Below are positions 8,057 through 16,041 of a DNA stretch of 64,000 bases, in pieces. The first letter of the stretch is position 1, and each line of letters opens with the position of its first letter. A model generated the notes under the pieces. That model ran no database searches and was not told where the DNA came from. It worked only from the letters and a program-made list of their open reading frames with translations. The stretch comes from Iamia sp. SCSIO 61187. Lineage in GTDB: Bacteria; Actinomycetota; Acidimicrobiia; Acidimicrobiales; Iamiaceae. The DNA is taken from positions 1,240,001 through 1,304,000 of the forward strand of contig NZ_CP050948.1 in the NCBI RefSeq assembly GCF_019443745.1, written 5' to 3'. The position numbers and the translations under genes are program-made.

Positions 8057-8740
8057 ATGCCCGGCCGCCCCCTCCCACCGCCTCCGCCGGCCGCCGTGCT
8101 GTTCGACCTCGACGGCACCTTGTGCGACTCCGAGGCCGGCATCGTCGAGCACCTCGGCATGGCCCTGGCGACCGTCGGCCTGCCCGTGCCCGACCGGGAG
8201 GTGCTGCGGTCGTGCGTGGGACCGCCGTGGACCGACGGGTTCCCGCCCGCCGTCGGCGTCCCGGCCGAGCGGACGTGGGAGGTGATCCACGCCTACCGGG
8301 CGACCTACGACGACGCCGCCGCCTCGCTGGCGGTGCCCTTCGTCGGCATCACCGACGTGCTCGACCGCATCGAGGCCGCCGGCATCCCCATGGCCGTGGC
8401 GACCTCGAAGCCGGACCACCTCGCCCACAAGATCGTCACCGAGGGGATCCTGGGCCGCTGGATGTCGGTCGTCATCGGGGCCGACCCCGACGGCGGCCGG
8501 CACTCCAAGGCGGACGTGGTCGGCGCCGTGCTGGCCCGGCTCGAGGCGGGCGTCCCCCGGGCCGGGGTGGTGATGGTGGGCGACCGGCTCCACGACGTGC
8601 ACGGCGCCGCCGCCCACGGGGTGCCGACCATCGGGGTCCGGTGGGGGTCGGCCCCGCCCGGCGAGCTGGAGGAGGCGGGGGCGGCGGTCGTCGTCGCCAC
8701 CCCCCAGGAGCTCGGCGACCTCCTCCTCGGCGCCGCCTGA
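8057..8740 (+). CDS. HAD-superfamily phosphatase, phosphoglycolate-phosphatase-like
   Basis: 227 residues. Motif I is FDLDGT (nucleophile Asp17, acid/base Asp19), motif II ATSKP, motif III the Lys of HSKAD, and motif IV VGDRLHD. The helical cap between motifs I and II fits the Gph/PpaX branch. Cytoplasmic phosphate-monoester hydrolase; substrate not defined. It ends just before a strong bidirectional hairpin and converges with the FAS operon. Confidence 0.88.
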   Translation: MPGRPLPPPPPAAVLFDLDGTLCDSEAGIVEHLGMALATVGLPVPDREVLRSCVGPPWTDGFPPAVGVPAERTWEVIHAYRATYDDAAASLAVPFVGITDVLDRIEAAGIPMAVATSKPDHLAHKIVTEGILGRWMSVVIGADPDGGRHSKADVVGAVLARLEAGVPRAGVVMVGDRLHDVHGAAAHGVPTIGVRWGSAPPGELEEAGAAVVVATPQELGDLLLGAA

Positions 8741-8741
8741 C

Positions 8742-8772
8742 CGGTCGGAGTGGGTCAGACCCACTCCGACCG
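8742..8772. terminator. Bidirectional hairpin between HAD gene and FAS operon
   Basis: Perfect 14-bp inverted repeat, CGGTCGGAGTGGGT and its complement, with a CAG loop. It lies between two convergent stop codons. No U-tract, as expected at this GC content. Confidence 0.8.
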
Positions 8773-8779
8773 CGGCGAC

Positions 8780-9550
8780 TCAGCCTCCGACTGCGTGGGC
8801 GCCGCCGTCGACGTGGACGATCTCGCCGGTGGTGGCCGGCAGCCAGTCGGACAGGAGGGCGACGACGGTGCGGGCGACGGGCTCGGGGTCGCCGATGTCC
8901 CAGCCGAGCGGGGCCTTCTCGACCCACGGGCCCGACAGCTTCTCGAACCCGGGGATGCTGCGGGCGGCGACGGTCTTGAGCGGCCCGGCGGCGACCAGGT
9001 TGACCCGGATTCCGTCGGGACCGAGGTCGCGGGCGAGGTAGCGGGAGGCCGACTCCAGCCCGGCCTTGGCCACGCCCATCCAGTCGTAGGCCGGCCACGC
9101 CACCGAGGCGTCGAAGTCGAGGCCGACGACGCTCGACCCTCGCTGCAGCAGCGGCCGCACGGCCCGGGCCAGCGAGGCGAAGGAGTAGGTCGACACGTGG
9201 AGGGCGGTGGCGACGTCGTCCCAGCCGGCGCCGAGGAGGCCGTCGTCGTGGCCGAGGCAGGCCTCGGGGGCGAACCCGACGGCGTGGACGAGCCCGTCGA
9301 GGCGGTCCCACCGGTCGCCCAGGGTGGTGGCCAGGCGGTCGAGGTGGTCGGCGTCGGTGACGTCGAGCTCCAGCACGTCGACCGGGGTGGGCAGGCGCCG
9401 GGCCGCCCGCTCGGTGACGCTGAGGGCTCGACCGAACGACGTCAGGACGACGTCCGCGCCCTGCTCCTGGGCCAGCCGGGCCACGCCGAAGGCGATCGAC
9501 GACGGGGTGAGGACGCCGGTGACGAGCACGGTCCGGTCAGCGAGGAGCAC
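8780..9550 (-). CDS. fabI: Enoyl-ACP reductase
   Basis: 256 residues. FabI/InhA signature: TGVLTPSSIAFGVA (N-terminal NAD loop), LVHAVGFAPE, and the Tyr-x6-Lys pair Y155/K162 in AYDWMGVAKAG. NLVAAGPLKTVAARSIPGF is the substrate-loop region. It performs the last reduction of each FAS-II elongation cycle. Last gene of the eight-gene operon. The GTG start has AAAGG about nine bases upstream. It would be the expected target class of triclosan/isoniazid-type inhibitors, from family knowledge only. Confidence 0.93.
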   Translation of the reverse strand: MLLADRTVLVTGVLTPSSIAFGVARLAQEQGADVVLTSFGRALSVTERAARRLPTPVDVLELDVTDADHLDRLATTLGDRWDRLDGLVHAVGFAPEACLGHDDGLLGAGWDDVATALHVSTYSFASLARAVRPLLQRGSSVVGLDFDASVAWPAYDWMGVAKAGLESASRYLARDLGPDGIRVNLVAAGPLKTVAARSIPGFEKLSGPWVEKAPLGWDIGDPEPVARTVVALLSDWLPATTGEIVHVDGGAHAVGG

Positions 9551-9568
9551 GGGTGGGCCTTTCGAGGG

Positions 9569-11125
9569 TCAGCACGGGGAGACGGAGTGGCGGCGCTCCA
9601 CCAGGCGGGGGCGCTTGGGGGCGAGGCGGGCGAAGGCGGCGACGAGGTGGGCCCGGGTGTGCTCGGGGGCGATGACCTGGTCGACGTAGCCCCGCTCGGC
9701 GGCGACGGCCGGGGTGCAGAACCGGGCCTCGTAGTCGGCGATCAGCTCGGCCCGGGTGGCCTCGGGGTCGTCGGAGGCGGCGATCTCGCGCCGGTTCAAG
9801 ATGGCGACGGCGCCGGGTGCGCCCATCACCGCGATCTCGGCCGTGGGCCAGGCGAGGACCAGGTCGCTCCCGATGTCGCGGGAGTCCATGACGATGTAGG
9901 CGCCGCCGTAGGACTTCCGCAGCACCACGCACACCCGGGGCACGGTGGCGGCGCAGTAGGCGTGCACCAGCTCGGCGCCGTGGCGGATCATCCCCCGCCA
10001 CTCGAGGTCCTTGCCCGGCTCGAAGCCCGGGGTGTCGACCAGGGTGAGCAGCGGGATGCCGGCGGCGTCGGCGGCCTGCACGTGGCGGGCCGCCTTCGAC
10101 CCGGCGGCGATGTCGAGCGTGCCCGCCCGGACCTGGGGCTGGTTGGCGACGACGGCCACCGGCCGCCCGCCCAGGCGGGCGAAGGCGGTGACGACGTTGG
10201 GGGCGTGGCCGGCCCGGACCTCGAGGACGCTGCCCTCGTCGGCGATGTCGTCGAGGACGTCGCGGACGTCGTAGGACGCCCGGGCGCTCGTCGGGACCAC
10301 CCGGGCGGCCCGGTGGCACGGGCGGTCGGGCGGGTCGGTGGAGGGGGTCGGCGGCAGCGGCGTGTCCCACGACGACGGGTGGTAGGCGAGCAGGTCGGCC
10401 AGGGCGGCGATGGCGTCGTCGCGGTCGTCGGCGACGAGCGACGCCAGCCCGGTGTCGCGGTGGTGCGCAGCGGCCCCGCCGAGGTCGTCGGGGGTGACCT
10501 CGACGGCGGTGACGGCCCGCACCGCCGCGGGACCGTTGACGTAGACGCTGGCCTCGCGGGTGAGCACGACGTGGTCGGCCAGGCCGAGGATGGTCGAGAG
10601 GCCGCCATGGCAGCCGCCGGTGACGGCGAGGAGGAGGGGCACCGCCCCGGAGGCCCGCACCGCAGCCCGGGCCACCCGCCCCCACACGGCGAGCCCGGCC
10701 AGGTCGGCGGGGTCGAGGGCGAGCGAGTGGACCACGCCCAGCACGGGCACGCCGAGGTCGGCCCCGAGGAGCAGGGCCCGCTCGACCACCTCGGCCTCGG
10801 CCACGGCGTCGCGGGTCGACCAGCGGCCACCGCCGACCTCGAAGTAGGAGACGGTCCGCCCGTCGACCTCGATGAGGCCGGCGCCGGCGATGCCGGGGCG
10901 GTCGGCGCCGATGGCGGTCGGGGGCCCGAGGCTCGGGCCGTCCAGCCCTGGCTCCGGGAGCGAGCGGGTGGGGTCGGGGGTCCGCCGGGCGGGGCGGCGG
11001 GAGGCGGTCCCGTGGCCCGCCGGCGGGGCCGCGGTGGCCTCGACGGCCGTGGCCACGCCGGGCTCGGCCTCGGCCGCCTCGAGCAGCGCGTCGGCGCCGT
11101 CGGGGGCGGCGACCGGGGCCGTCAC
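9569..11125 (-). CDS. Acyl-CoA carboxylase beta subunit (AccD/PccB-like carboxyltransferase)
   Basis: 518 residues. The first ~75 are Ala/Pro-rich and poorly conserved. Two crotonase-fold halves follow. The C-terminal half is clear: PNVVTAFARLGGRPVAVVANQ, GIPLLTLVDTPGFEPGKDLE, RKSYGGAYIVM and AEIAVMGAPGAV. The N-terminal half has LLAVTGGCHGGLST. The protein transfers carboxylate from carboxybiotin to acetyl- or propionyl-CoA. The GTG start lies one base past the fabF stop, so translation is coupled. Its place in the FAS operon suggests malonyl-CoA supply, but no biotin carboxylase is in the window. Confidence 0.88.
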   Translation of the reverse strand: MTAPVAAPDGADALLEAAEAEPGVATAVEATAAPPAGHGTASRRPARRTPDPTRSLPEPGLDGPSLGPPTAIGADRPGIAGAGLIEVDGRTVSYFEVGGGRWSTRDAVAEAEVVERALLLGADLGVPVLGVVHSLALDPADLAGLAVWGRVARAAVRASGAVPLLLAVTGGCHGGLSTILGLADHVVLTREASVYVNGPAAVRAVTAVEVTPDDLGGAAAHHRDTGLASLVADDRDDAIAALADLLAYHPSSWDTPLPPTPSTDPPDRPCHRAARVVPTSARASYDVRDVLDDIADEGSVLEVRAGHAPNVVTAFARLGGRPVAVVANQPQVRAGTLDIAAGSKAARHVQAADAAGIPLLTLVDTPGFEPGKDLEWRGMIRHGAELVHAYCAATVPRVCVVLRKSYGGAYIVMDSRDIGSDLVLAWPTAEIAVMGAPGAVAILNRREIAASDDPEATRAELIADYEARFCTPAVAAERGYVDQVIAPEHTRAHLVAAFARLAPKRPRLVERRHSVSPC

Positions 11126-11126
11126 G

Positions 11127-12374
11127 TCAGGCCGGGGCGAGGACGACGGCGGCGTTGTGCCCGCCGAAGGCGAACGACGTGGACACGACCGGGCCCCGCT
11201 CGATCGAGCGCGGCGCCCCGACGACCACGTCGGCGTCGATCTCGGGGTCGACCTCGGAGGTGCCGGCGACCGGGGGGACGACGCCGTCGATGGCGCTCGC
11301 CAGGGCGACGACCGCCTCGACGGCGCCGGCGGCCCCGATCAGGTGGCCCATGACCCCCTTGGTCGACGTGACCGGCACTGCGCCGGGGCCGAACACGGTG
11401 CTCATGGCGCGGGCCTCGGCGGCGTCGTTGAGCGGGGTGGAGGTGCCGTGGGCGTTGATGTGGCGCACGTCGGCGGGGGCGAGGTCGGCCGAGGCGAGGG
11501 CCAGCCGCAGGCACGCTGCGGCGCCCGCCCCGTCCTCGGAGGGGGCGGTGATGTGGCTGGCGTCGCAGGTGGTGCCGTAGCCGAGCAGCTCGCCGTGGAT
11601 GCGGGCGCCCCGGCCGACGGCGTGCTCCCACGTCTCGAGCACCAGGAACCCGGCGCCCTCGCCCATGACGAACCCGTCGCGCTCGACGTCGAAGGGCCGG
11701 CTGGCGGTGCCGGGGTCGTCGGAGCGGCGGCTGAGCGCGCCCATGTTGGCGAAGGCGGACATCGCCGTCGGGGTGATGGCGCACTCGGTGGCGCCGGCGA
11801 CGGCCACGTCGGCGGTGCCGTCGCGCAGGAGGCGGGAGGCCTCGCCGATGGCGTTGGCGCCGGTGGCGCAGGCGGTGGCGACGCACAACGACGGGCCCGT
11901 GAACCCGTGGGCGATGCTGACCAGGGCGGCGGGCCCGTTGGCCATCATCATCGGCACGGTCATCGGGCTGACCCGGCGGGGCCCCTTCTCCCGGCCCCGC
12001 TCGGCGTGCAGGCGCACCTGCTCCTCGAGCGTGGTGAGCCCGCCGACGCCGGAGCCGGCCACCACGGCCACCCGGCTGCGGTCGGCGTCGTCGGCGCCCA
12101 GGCCGGCGTCGGCGAGGGCGTCGGCGGCGGCGATGAGGGCGAGGTGCCCGCTGCGGTCGATGCGGCGGGCCTCGCGGGCGCCGATGCGCCCCTCGACGTC
12201 GAGCTCGGCGACCTCGCAGGCGAAGCCCACCGGCAGGTTGGTCGCGTCGAACAAGGTGATGGGGGCGGCCGTCGCCTTGGCCGCGACGACGCCGGCCATC
12301 GTCGCGGCCAGGTCGGTGCCGGCGGGCGAGACGACGCCCATGCCGGTGACGGCGACCCGGCGACGGGCGGTCAC
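11127..12374 (-). CDS. fabF: Beta-ketoacyl-ACP synthase II
   Basis: 415 residues with the KAS I/II Cys-His-His triad: Cys169 in VATACATG, His in NAHGTST, His in KGVMGHLIGAAG. AFGGHNAAVVL closes the thiolase fold. It condenses malonyl-ACP with acyl-ACP in FAS-II. The GTG start overlaps the acpP stop (GTGA), the usual coupling in this operon. Length is typical. Confidence 0.95.
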   Translation of the reverse strand: MTARRRVAVTGMGVVSPAGTDLAATMAGVVAAKATAAPITLFDATNLPVGFACEVAELDVEGRIGAREARRIDRSGHLALIAAADALADAGLGADDADRSRVAVVAGSGVGGLTTLEEQVRLHAERGREKGPRRVSPMTVPMMMANGPAALVSIAHGFTGPSLCVATACATGANAIGEASRLLRDGTADVAVAGATECAITPTAMSAFANMGALSRRSDDPGTASRPFDVERDGFVMGEGAGFLVLETWEHAVGRGARIHGELLGYGTTCDASHITAPSEDGAGAAACLRLALASADLAPADVRHINAHGTSTPLNDAAEARAMSTVFGPGAVPVTSTKGVMGHLIGAAGAVEAVVALASAIDGVVPPVAGTSEVDPEIDADVVVGAPRSIERGPVVSTSFAFGGHNAAVVLAPA

Positions 12375-12628
12375 GAGGCCGAGCTCTCGCTCACCGCGGC
12401 CATGACGACGTCGGCGGCGTCGCCGACGGTCTTCACGCCCTCGAGGGACTCCTCGGGGACCTCGACCTCGAAGCGGTCCTCGAGGGCCATGACCAGCTCG
12501 GTGAGGTCGAGGCTGTCGGCCTCGAGGTCCTCGGCCCAGGTGGACGTCTCGGTGACGGTGGCCGGGTCCAGCTTCAGCAGCTCGACGGCGGTGTCGATGA
12601 CGGCGGTGAGGACGGTTGCACGATCCAC
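12371..12628 (-). CDS. acpP: Acyl carrier protein
   Basis: 85 residues, acidic four-helix carrier. The phosphopantetheine attachment serine is Ser39 in EADSLDLTEL. It carries the growing acyl chain between the Fab enzymes encoded on both sides. About 92 bases separate it from fabG, the largest gap in the operon. The plus-strand sequence there reads GGGGATCTCCTG just past the start codon, placing an AGGAG-like site upstream of the ATG. It may also be transcribed on its own, as is common for acpP. Confidence 0.94.
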   Translation of the reverse strand: MDRATVLTAVIDTAVELLKLDPATVTETSTWAEDLEADSLDLTELVMALEDRFEVEVPEESLEGVKTVGDAADVVMAAVSESSAS

Positions 12629-12720
12629 GGGGATCTCCTGTCGTACGGGGTTCGGTGGCGGACGGGTGGGGGGAGGACGGGACAGCAGGGCGGAGGGTAG
12701 GGGGTGGCGGCGGTCCGGGC

Positions 12721-13494
12721 TCAGTGGCCCATGGCGAGGCCGCCGTCGACCGGCAGCACCGCGCCGGTGACGTAGCTGGCCGCGTCGGAGGCGAGGAAGG
12801 CGATGGCGGCGGCCACCTCGTCGGGGGACGCCATGCGCCCGAGGGGGACGGTCGCGGCCAGCTCGGCGTGGCGGGCCTCGGGCAGGGCGTCGGTCATGGC
12901 CGAGGCCACCGGGCCCGGCGCCACGACGTTGGCGGTGATCGACCGGGGCGCCAGCTCGCGGGCGAGGGCCCGGGTCAGGCCGATCAGCCCGGCCTTGGAC
13001 GCGGCGTAGCTGGCCTGGCCGGCGGCGCCGGCGTAGGCCCCGACCGAGGACACGGTCACGATGCGGCCGAAGCGGGCCTTCATCATCCCGGGCACCACCG
13101 CCTTCAGGGTGCGGTAGGCGCCGTCGAGGTTGGCGTCGAGGACGGCGCGCCAGCGCTCGGGCGTCAGGCGGACGAAGAGGCCGTCGTCGGTGACGCCGGC
13201 GTTGGCCACGACGATGGTCGGGGCGCCGAGGGCGTCGGTGGTGGCGGCGACGGCTGCGGCGACGGAGGCGGCGTCGGTGACGTCGAGGGCGACGGCGATG
13301 GCCCGCCCGCCGGCGGCCTCGATGGCGGCGACGACCTCCGCGGCCGCCGCCTCGCCGCCCCGGTAGCCGACGGCGACGGCCCGGCCGTCGGCGGCGAGGG
13401 CCCGGGCCGAGGCGGCGCCGATGGCGCCCGAGCCCCCGGTGACCAGGGCCACCCGGGCGTCGTCGGCGGCCGTGGGCGTCGTGGGTGTCGTCAT
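12721..13494 (-). CDS. fabG: 3-ketoacyl-ACP reductase
   Basis: 257 residues, classical SDR: TGGSGAIGAA nucleotide loop, VANAGVT, Ser150 in TVSSVG, and Tyr163/Lys167 in SYAASKAG. It reduces 3-ketoacyl-ACP with NADPH. The start was set at the ATG overlapping the fabH stop (ATGA), which discards a long upstream open frame that only mirrors fabH. Its genomic place makes the FabG assignment firm, unlike the other SDRs in this window. Confidence 0.93.
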   Translation of the reverse strand: MTTPTTPTAADDARVALVTGGSGAIGAASARALAADGRAVAVGYRGGEAAAAEVVAAIEAAGGRAIAVALDVTDAASVAAAVAATTDALGAPTIVVANAGVTDDGLFVRLTPERWRAVLDANLDGAYRTLKAVVPGMMKARFGRIVTVSSVGAYAGAAGQASYAASKAGLIGLTRALARELAPRSITANVVAPGPVASAMTDALPEARHAELAATVPLGRMASPDEVAAAIAFLASDAASYVTGAVLPVDGGLAMGH

Positions 13495-14561
13495 GGCTCG
13501 GCTCCCCAGCGGATCACCATCGAGCCCCAGGTCATCCCGGCGCCCACGGCGGAGAGGAGGACGAGGTCGCCGGGTCGGAGGCGCCCGTCGTCGGCCGCCT
13601 CGGCCAGGGCGAGCGGCACCGAGGCCGCCGAGGTGTTGCCGTGGCGGTCGAGGGTCACGACGATGCGGTCGGCGGCCAGGCCCAGCCGCCCGGCCACGGC
13701 GTCGATGATCCGCCGGTTGGCCTGGTGCGGCACGAACCAGGCGACGTCGTCGATGGTGGCGCCGGCGCGGCGGAGGGCCTCGACCCCCGAGTCGGTCAGG
13801 CCCCGCGTGGCGGCCCGGAAGACCTCGGGCCCGTCCATCCGCAGCCACCGCTCGCCGGCCGGGACCTCGAGGTGGCGGACGAGGGCGGCGTCGCCGTCGA
13901 GCACCGAGCTGAGCAGCCCGGGTGTCCCCCCGCCCCTGATCTGGGGACGATCCCGGGAGCCCTGGGGTCCGGGATCGTCCCCGGTGCGGGTGGGGTCCGG
14001 GGTCTCGAGGACGAGGGCGCCGGCGCCGTCGCCGAAGAGGACGGCGGTGCTGCGATCGGTCGGGTCGACGAGGCTCGTCATGCGCTCGGCCCCGACCACC
14101 AGGGCGACCCGGCTGGTGCCGGTGGCCACCGCCGGCAGGGCGAGGTGGAGGGCGGCGACGAAGCCGGCGCAGGCGGCGTTGACGTCGCAGGCCGCGGCCC
14201 GGGTCCCGAGCAGGCCGGCGACGTCGGCCGCGGTCGAGGGGCAGGAGCGGTCGGGTGTCGTGGTCGCCACCACCAGCAGGTCGACCTCGTCGGCGGTGCG
14301 CCCGGCCCGGGCCAGGGCGGCGGCGCCGGCGCGGGCGGCCAGGGCGGCCGTGGTGTCGGTGGGGCCGGCGACGTGGCGGGCGCGGATGCCGGTCCGGGTG
14401 GCGATCCACTCGTCGCTGGTGTCGAGCACGGCGGCCAGGTCGTCGTTGGTGACCGGCGGCCCGGGGACGGTCGCGCCCCAGCCGGTGAAGGCCACGGCGA
14501 GCCGGGTGGCCGCCGACCCGACGGGCGCGACGGGGGCCTCGGCGACGGGCAGCCCGCTCAT
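13491..14561 (-). CDS. fabH: Beta-ketoacyl-ACP synthase III with an in-frame insertion
   Basis: 356 residues. Triad: Cys131 in NAACAGF, His in VPHQANRR, Asn in HGNTSAAS. It starts fatty-acid synthesis by condensing acyl-CoA with malonyl-ACP. Compared with usual FabH (about 320-335 aa) there is an extra segment around residues 188-216, between FGDGAGALVLE and GLLSSVLDGD. This segment contains a perfect 14-bp inverted repeat at DNA level. The insertion lies in a surface-loop region and leaves the catalytic residues intact. ATGA coupling on both sides. Confidence 0.92.
   Translation of the reverse strand: MSGLPVAEAPVAPVGSAATRLAVAFTGWGATVPGPPVTNDDLAAVLDTSDEWIATRTGIRARHVAGPTDTTAALAARAGAAALARAGRTADEVDLLVVATTTPDRSCPSTAADVAGLLGTRAAACDVNAACAGFVAALHLALPAVATGTSRVALVVGAERMTSLVDPTDRSTAVLFGDGAGALVLETPDPTRTGDDPGPQGSRDRPQIRGGGTPGLLSSVLDGDAALVRHLEVPAGERWLRMDGPEVFRAATRGLTDSGVEALRRAGATIDDVAWFVPHQANRRIIDAVAGRLGLAADRIVVTLDRHGNTSAASVPLALAEAADDGRLRPGDLVLLSAVGAGMTWGSMVIRWGAEP
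13943..13982. repeat. Perfect 14-bp palindrome inserted in frame in fabH
   Basis: GGGGACGATCCCGG at 13943-13956, a 12-base loop, then the exact complement at 13969-13982. It falls inside the fabH-specific extra segment (about residues 194-207). Confidence 0.85.
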
Positions 14562-14842
14562 CCGGCGTCGACCACGTGGAGCCAGGCGATGGGCTGCCCG
14601 GCCCGCACCCGCTCGCCGGGGAGGGCGAGCATGCCCATCAAGAAGCCCACGAAGGCGCTGGTCACCGGGACCTTGCGCCCGAGGCTCTCGACCGTGCCGA
14701 CGGAGACACCGGTGGTGACGACCTCGCCCTCGGCGGTGCACGTCTCGGGGGGGAGCGGGTGGAAGGTCCCGGCCTCGGGCGCCACGATCAGGCGCGTCGG
14801 CAGGCGGAGGTCGTCGCCCTCGAGGGGCACCGACGCGGTCAT
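14558..14842 (-). CDS. Biotinyl/lipoyl-domain-like small protein lacking the biotin lysine
   Basis: 94 residues. The two halves of a biotinyl-type hammerhead domain are visible: VAPEAGTFHPLPPE (compare SPMVGTFY.. of AccB) and PGERVRAGQPIAWLHV (compare ..GxPVxxxxPLxxI). The hairpin that should read EAMKM reads ESLGRK (52-57), so the biotinylated Lys position is Gly55, with a Lys two residues later. The gene lies between fabD and fabH and overlaps both by ATGA. It could be a degenerate carrier, a structural partner of the carboxylase, or a domain with another ligand. Confidence 0.65.
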   Translation of the reverse strand: MTASVPLEGDDLRLPTRLIVAPEAGTFHPLPPETCTAEGEVVTTGVSVGTVESLGRKVPVTSAFVGFLMGMLALPGERVRAGQPIAWLHVVDAG

Positions 14843-15852
14843 CGGCCGACCCCCCACAGGGCGGGGAGCAGGGCCTCGACGTCCTCGGGCGTGGCCGCCG
14901 ACAGGGGCTGGACGTCGGCGCGGCAGCGCTTGGCCAGGGCGGTCAGCGTCGTTCCCGGGCCCAGCTCGACGAGGCGGGTGGCGCCCAGCTCGACGAGGGC
15001 GTCGACCGTCTCCCGCCAGCGCACGGGCCGCACCAGGTGGGTCGACAGGCGCTCGGCCCAGCCGGAGCGGGCGAAGTGGGCCCGGGCGTCGTGGTTGGTC
15101 ACGACCGGCGCCGTGAGCGGGGCGAAGGTGACGGCCTCGACGGCCGTCCCGAAGGCCTCCGCCGCCGGGGCCATGAGCGGGGTGTGGAAGGCTCCGCCCA
15201 CCGCGAGGGGCCGGACCTTGCGCACGCCGGCGCCGCGGGCGGCCGCCGTCGCCGCCGCCAAGCCGGTCTCGGTGCCGCCGATCACGATCTGCCCCGGGGC
15301 GTTGTCGTTGGCGATCCAGGCCTCGTCGACGTGGGCGACGGTGTCGCGGGCCTGCTCGGGCGTGGCGCCCAGGAGCGCGACGAGGCCGCCGGGCGCGGCG
15401 TCGGCGGCGGCCTGGGTCACCGCCGCCCGGGTGGTGGCCAGGGCGAGCCCGTCGGCGGGGTCGACGGCGCCGGCGGCGACCAGGGCGGTGATCTGGCCCA
15501 GCGAGTGGCCGGCGAAGCCGACCGGTGTGCCGATGTAGGCCCGGGCCGCCTCCCAGACGACGAGCGACGAGGCGAGCACGGCGAGCTGGGCGTCCTCGGT
15601 GCGGGACAGGTCGGCGTCGGGGTCGAGGAGGAGGGGCGCCAGGGCCCGGCCCGACGCCTCCTCGGCCTGCTCGACCACGGCCCAGGCGGGGTGGTCGCGC
15701 CAGGCCCGGCCGAACCCGGCGACCTGGCTGCCCTGGCCCGGGAAGGTCACCGCGACGCCGTCGGCCGCTCCGGCCGGCGGGTCGGACGAGGGTGACGCCG
15801 CGGGCGCGGACGGGTTCGGGGGAGTGGGCATCAGGGACTGTGACCGGCCCAT
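14839..15852 (-). CDS. fabD: Malonyl-CoA:ACP transacylase
   Basis: 337 residues. VTFPGQGSQVAGFG is followed by the GHSLGQ nucleophile elbow (Ser117). GGTETG, GGAFHTPLM (catalytic His) and PGTTLT come later. It loads malonate onto ACP. First gene of the FAS-II operon. The N-terminal ~30 residues are Pro/Ser/Ala-rich, and a second ATG seven codons in is a possible alternative start. A palindromic operator array lies 19-72 bases upstream. Confidence 0.92.
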   Translation of the reverse strand: MGRSQSLMPTPPNPSAPAASPSSDPPAGAADGVAVTFPGQGSQVAGFGRAWRDHPAWAVVEQAEEASGRALAPLLLDPDADLSRTEDAQLAVLASSLVVWEAARAYIGTPVGFAGHSLGQITALVAAGAVDPADGLALATTRAAVTQAAADAAPGGLVALLGATPEQARDTVAHVDEAWIANDNAPGQIVIGGTETGLAAATAAARGAGVRKVRPLAVGGAFHTPLMAPAAEAFGTAVEAVTFAPLTAPVVTNHDARAHFARSGWAERLSTHLVRPVRWRETVDALVELGATRLVELGPGTTLTALAKRCRADVQPLSAATPEDVEALLPALWGVGR

Positions 15853-15870
15853 GGCCCCCAGGGTTTCCTG

Positions 15871-15924
15871 CTACCCGTCGGTAGGTTCGGCTACTGACCG
15901 GTAACAACGGCTACCGCCCGGTAG
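15871..15924. promoter_or_regulatory. Triple operator array upstream of the FAS-II operon
   Basis: Three 14-bp sites begin at 15871, 15891 and 15911, exactly 20 bp apart: CTACCCGTCGGTAG, CTACTGACCGGTAA, CTACCGCCCGGTAG. The third is a perfect palindrome; the consensus is near TACCGNNCGGTA. Size and symmetry fit a TetR-type lipid regulator acting on adjacent faces of the helix. The regulator gene is not in this window. Confidence 0.7.
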
Positions 15925-16041
15925 GTCACGCGCCCGACACGCGCCCGAGACACGCCGGTGACCTCCCCCCGCCGGCGCCGGGTAAGGGCGGCGCCCGCCG
16001 CCGGTCAGGTCCGGTACGCACCGAGACCTGGGAGGTCGACC

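Noticed and set aside
8750-11353. Plus-strand open frame of about 867 codons over the FAS operon
   Set aside because: Mirror frame of fabI and the carboxyltransferase; no start signal or recognisable domain.
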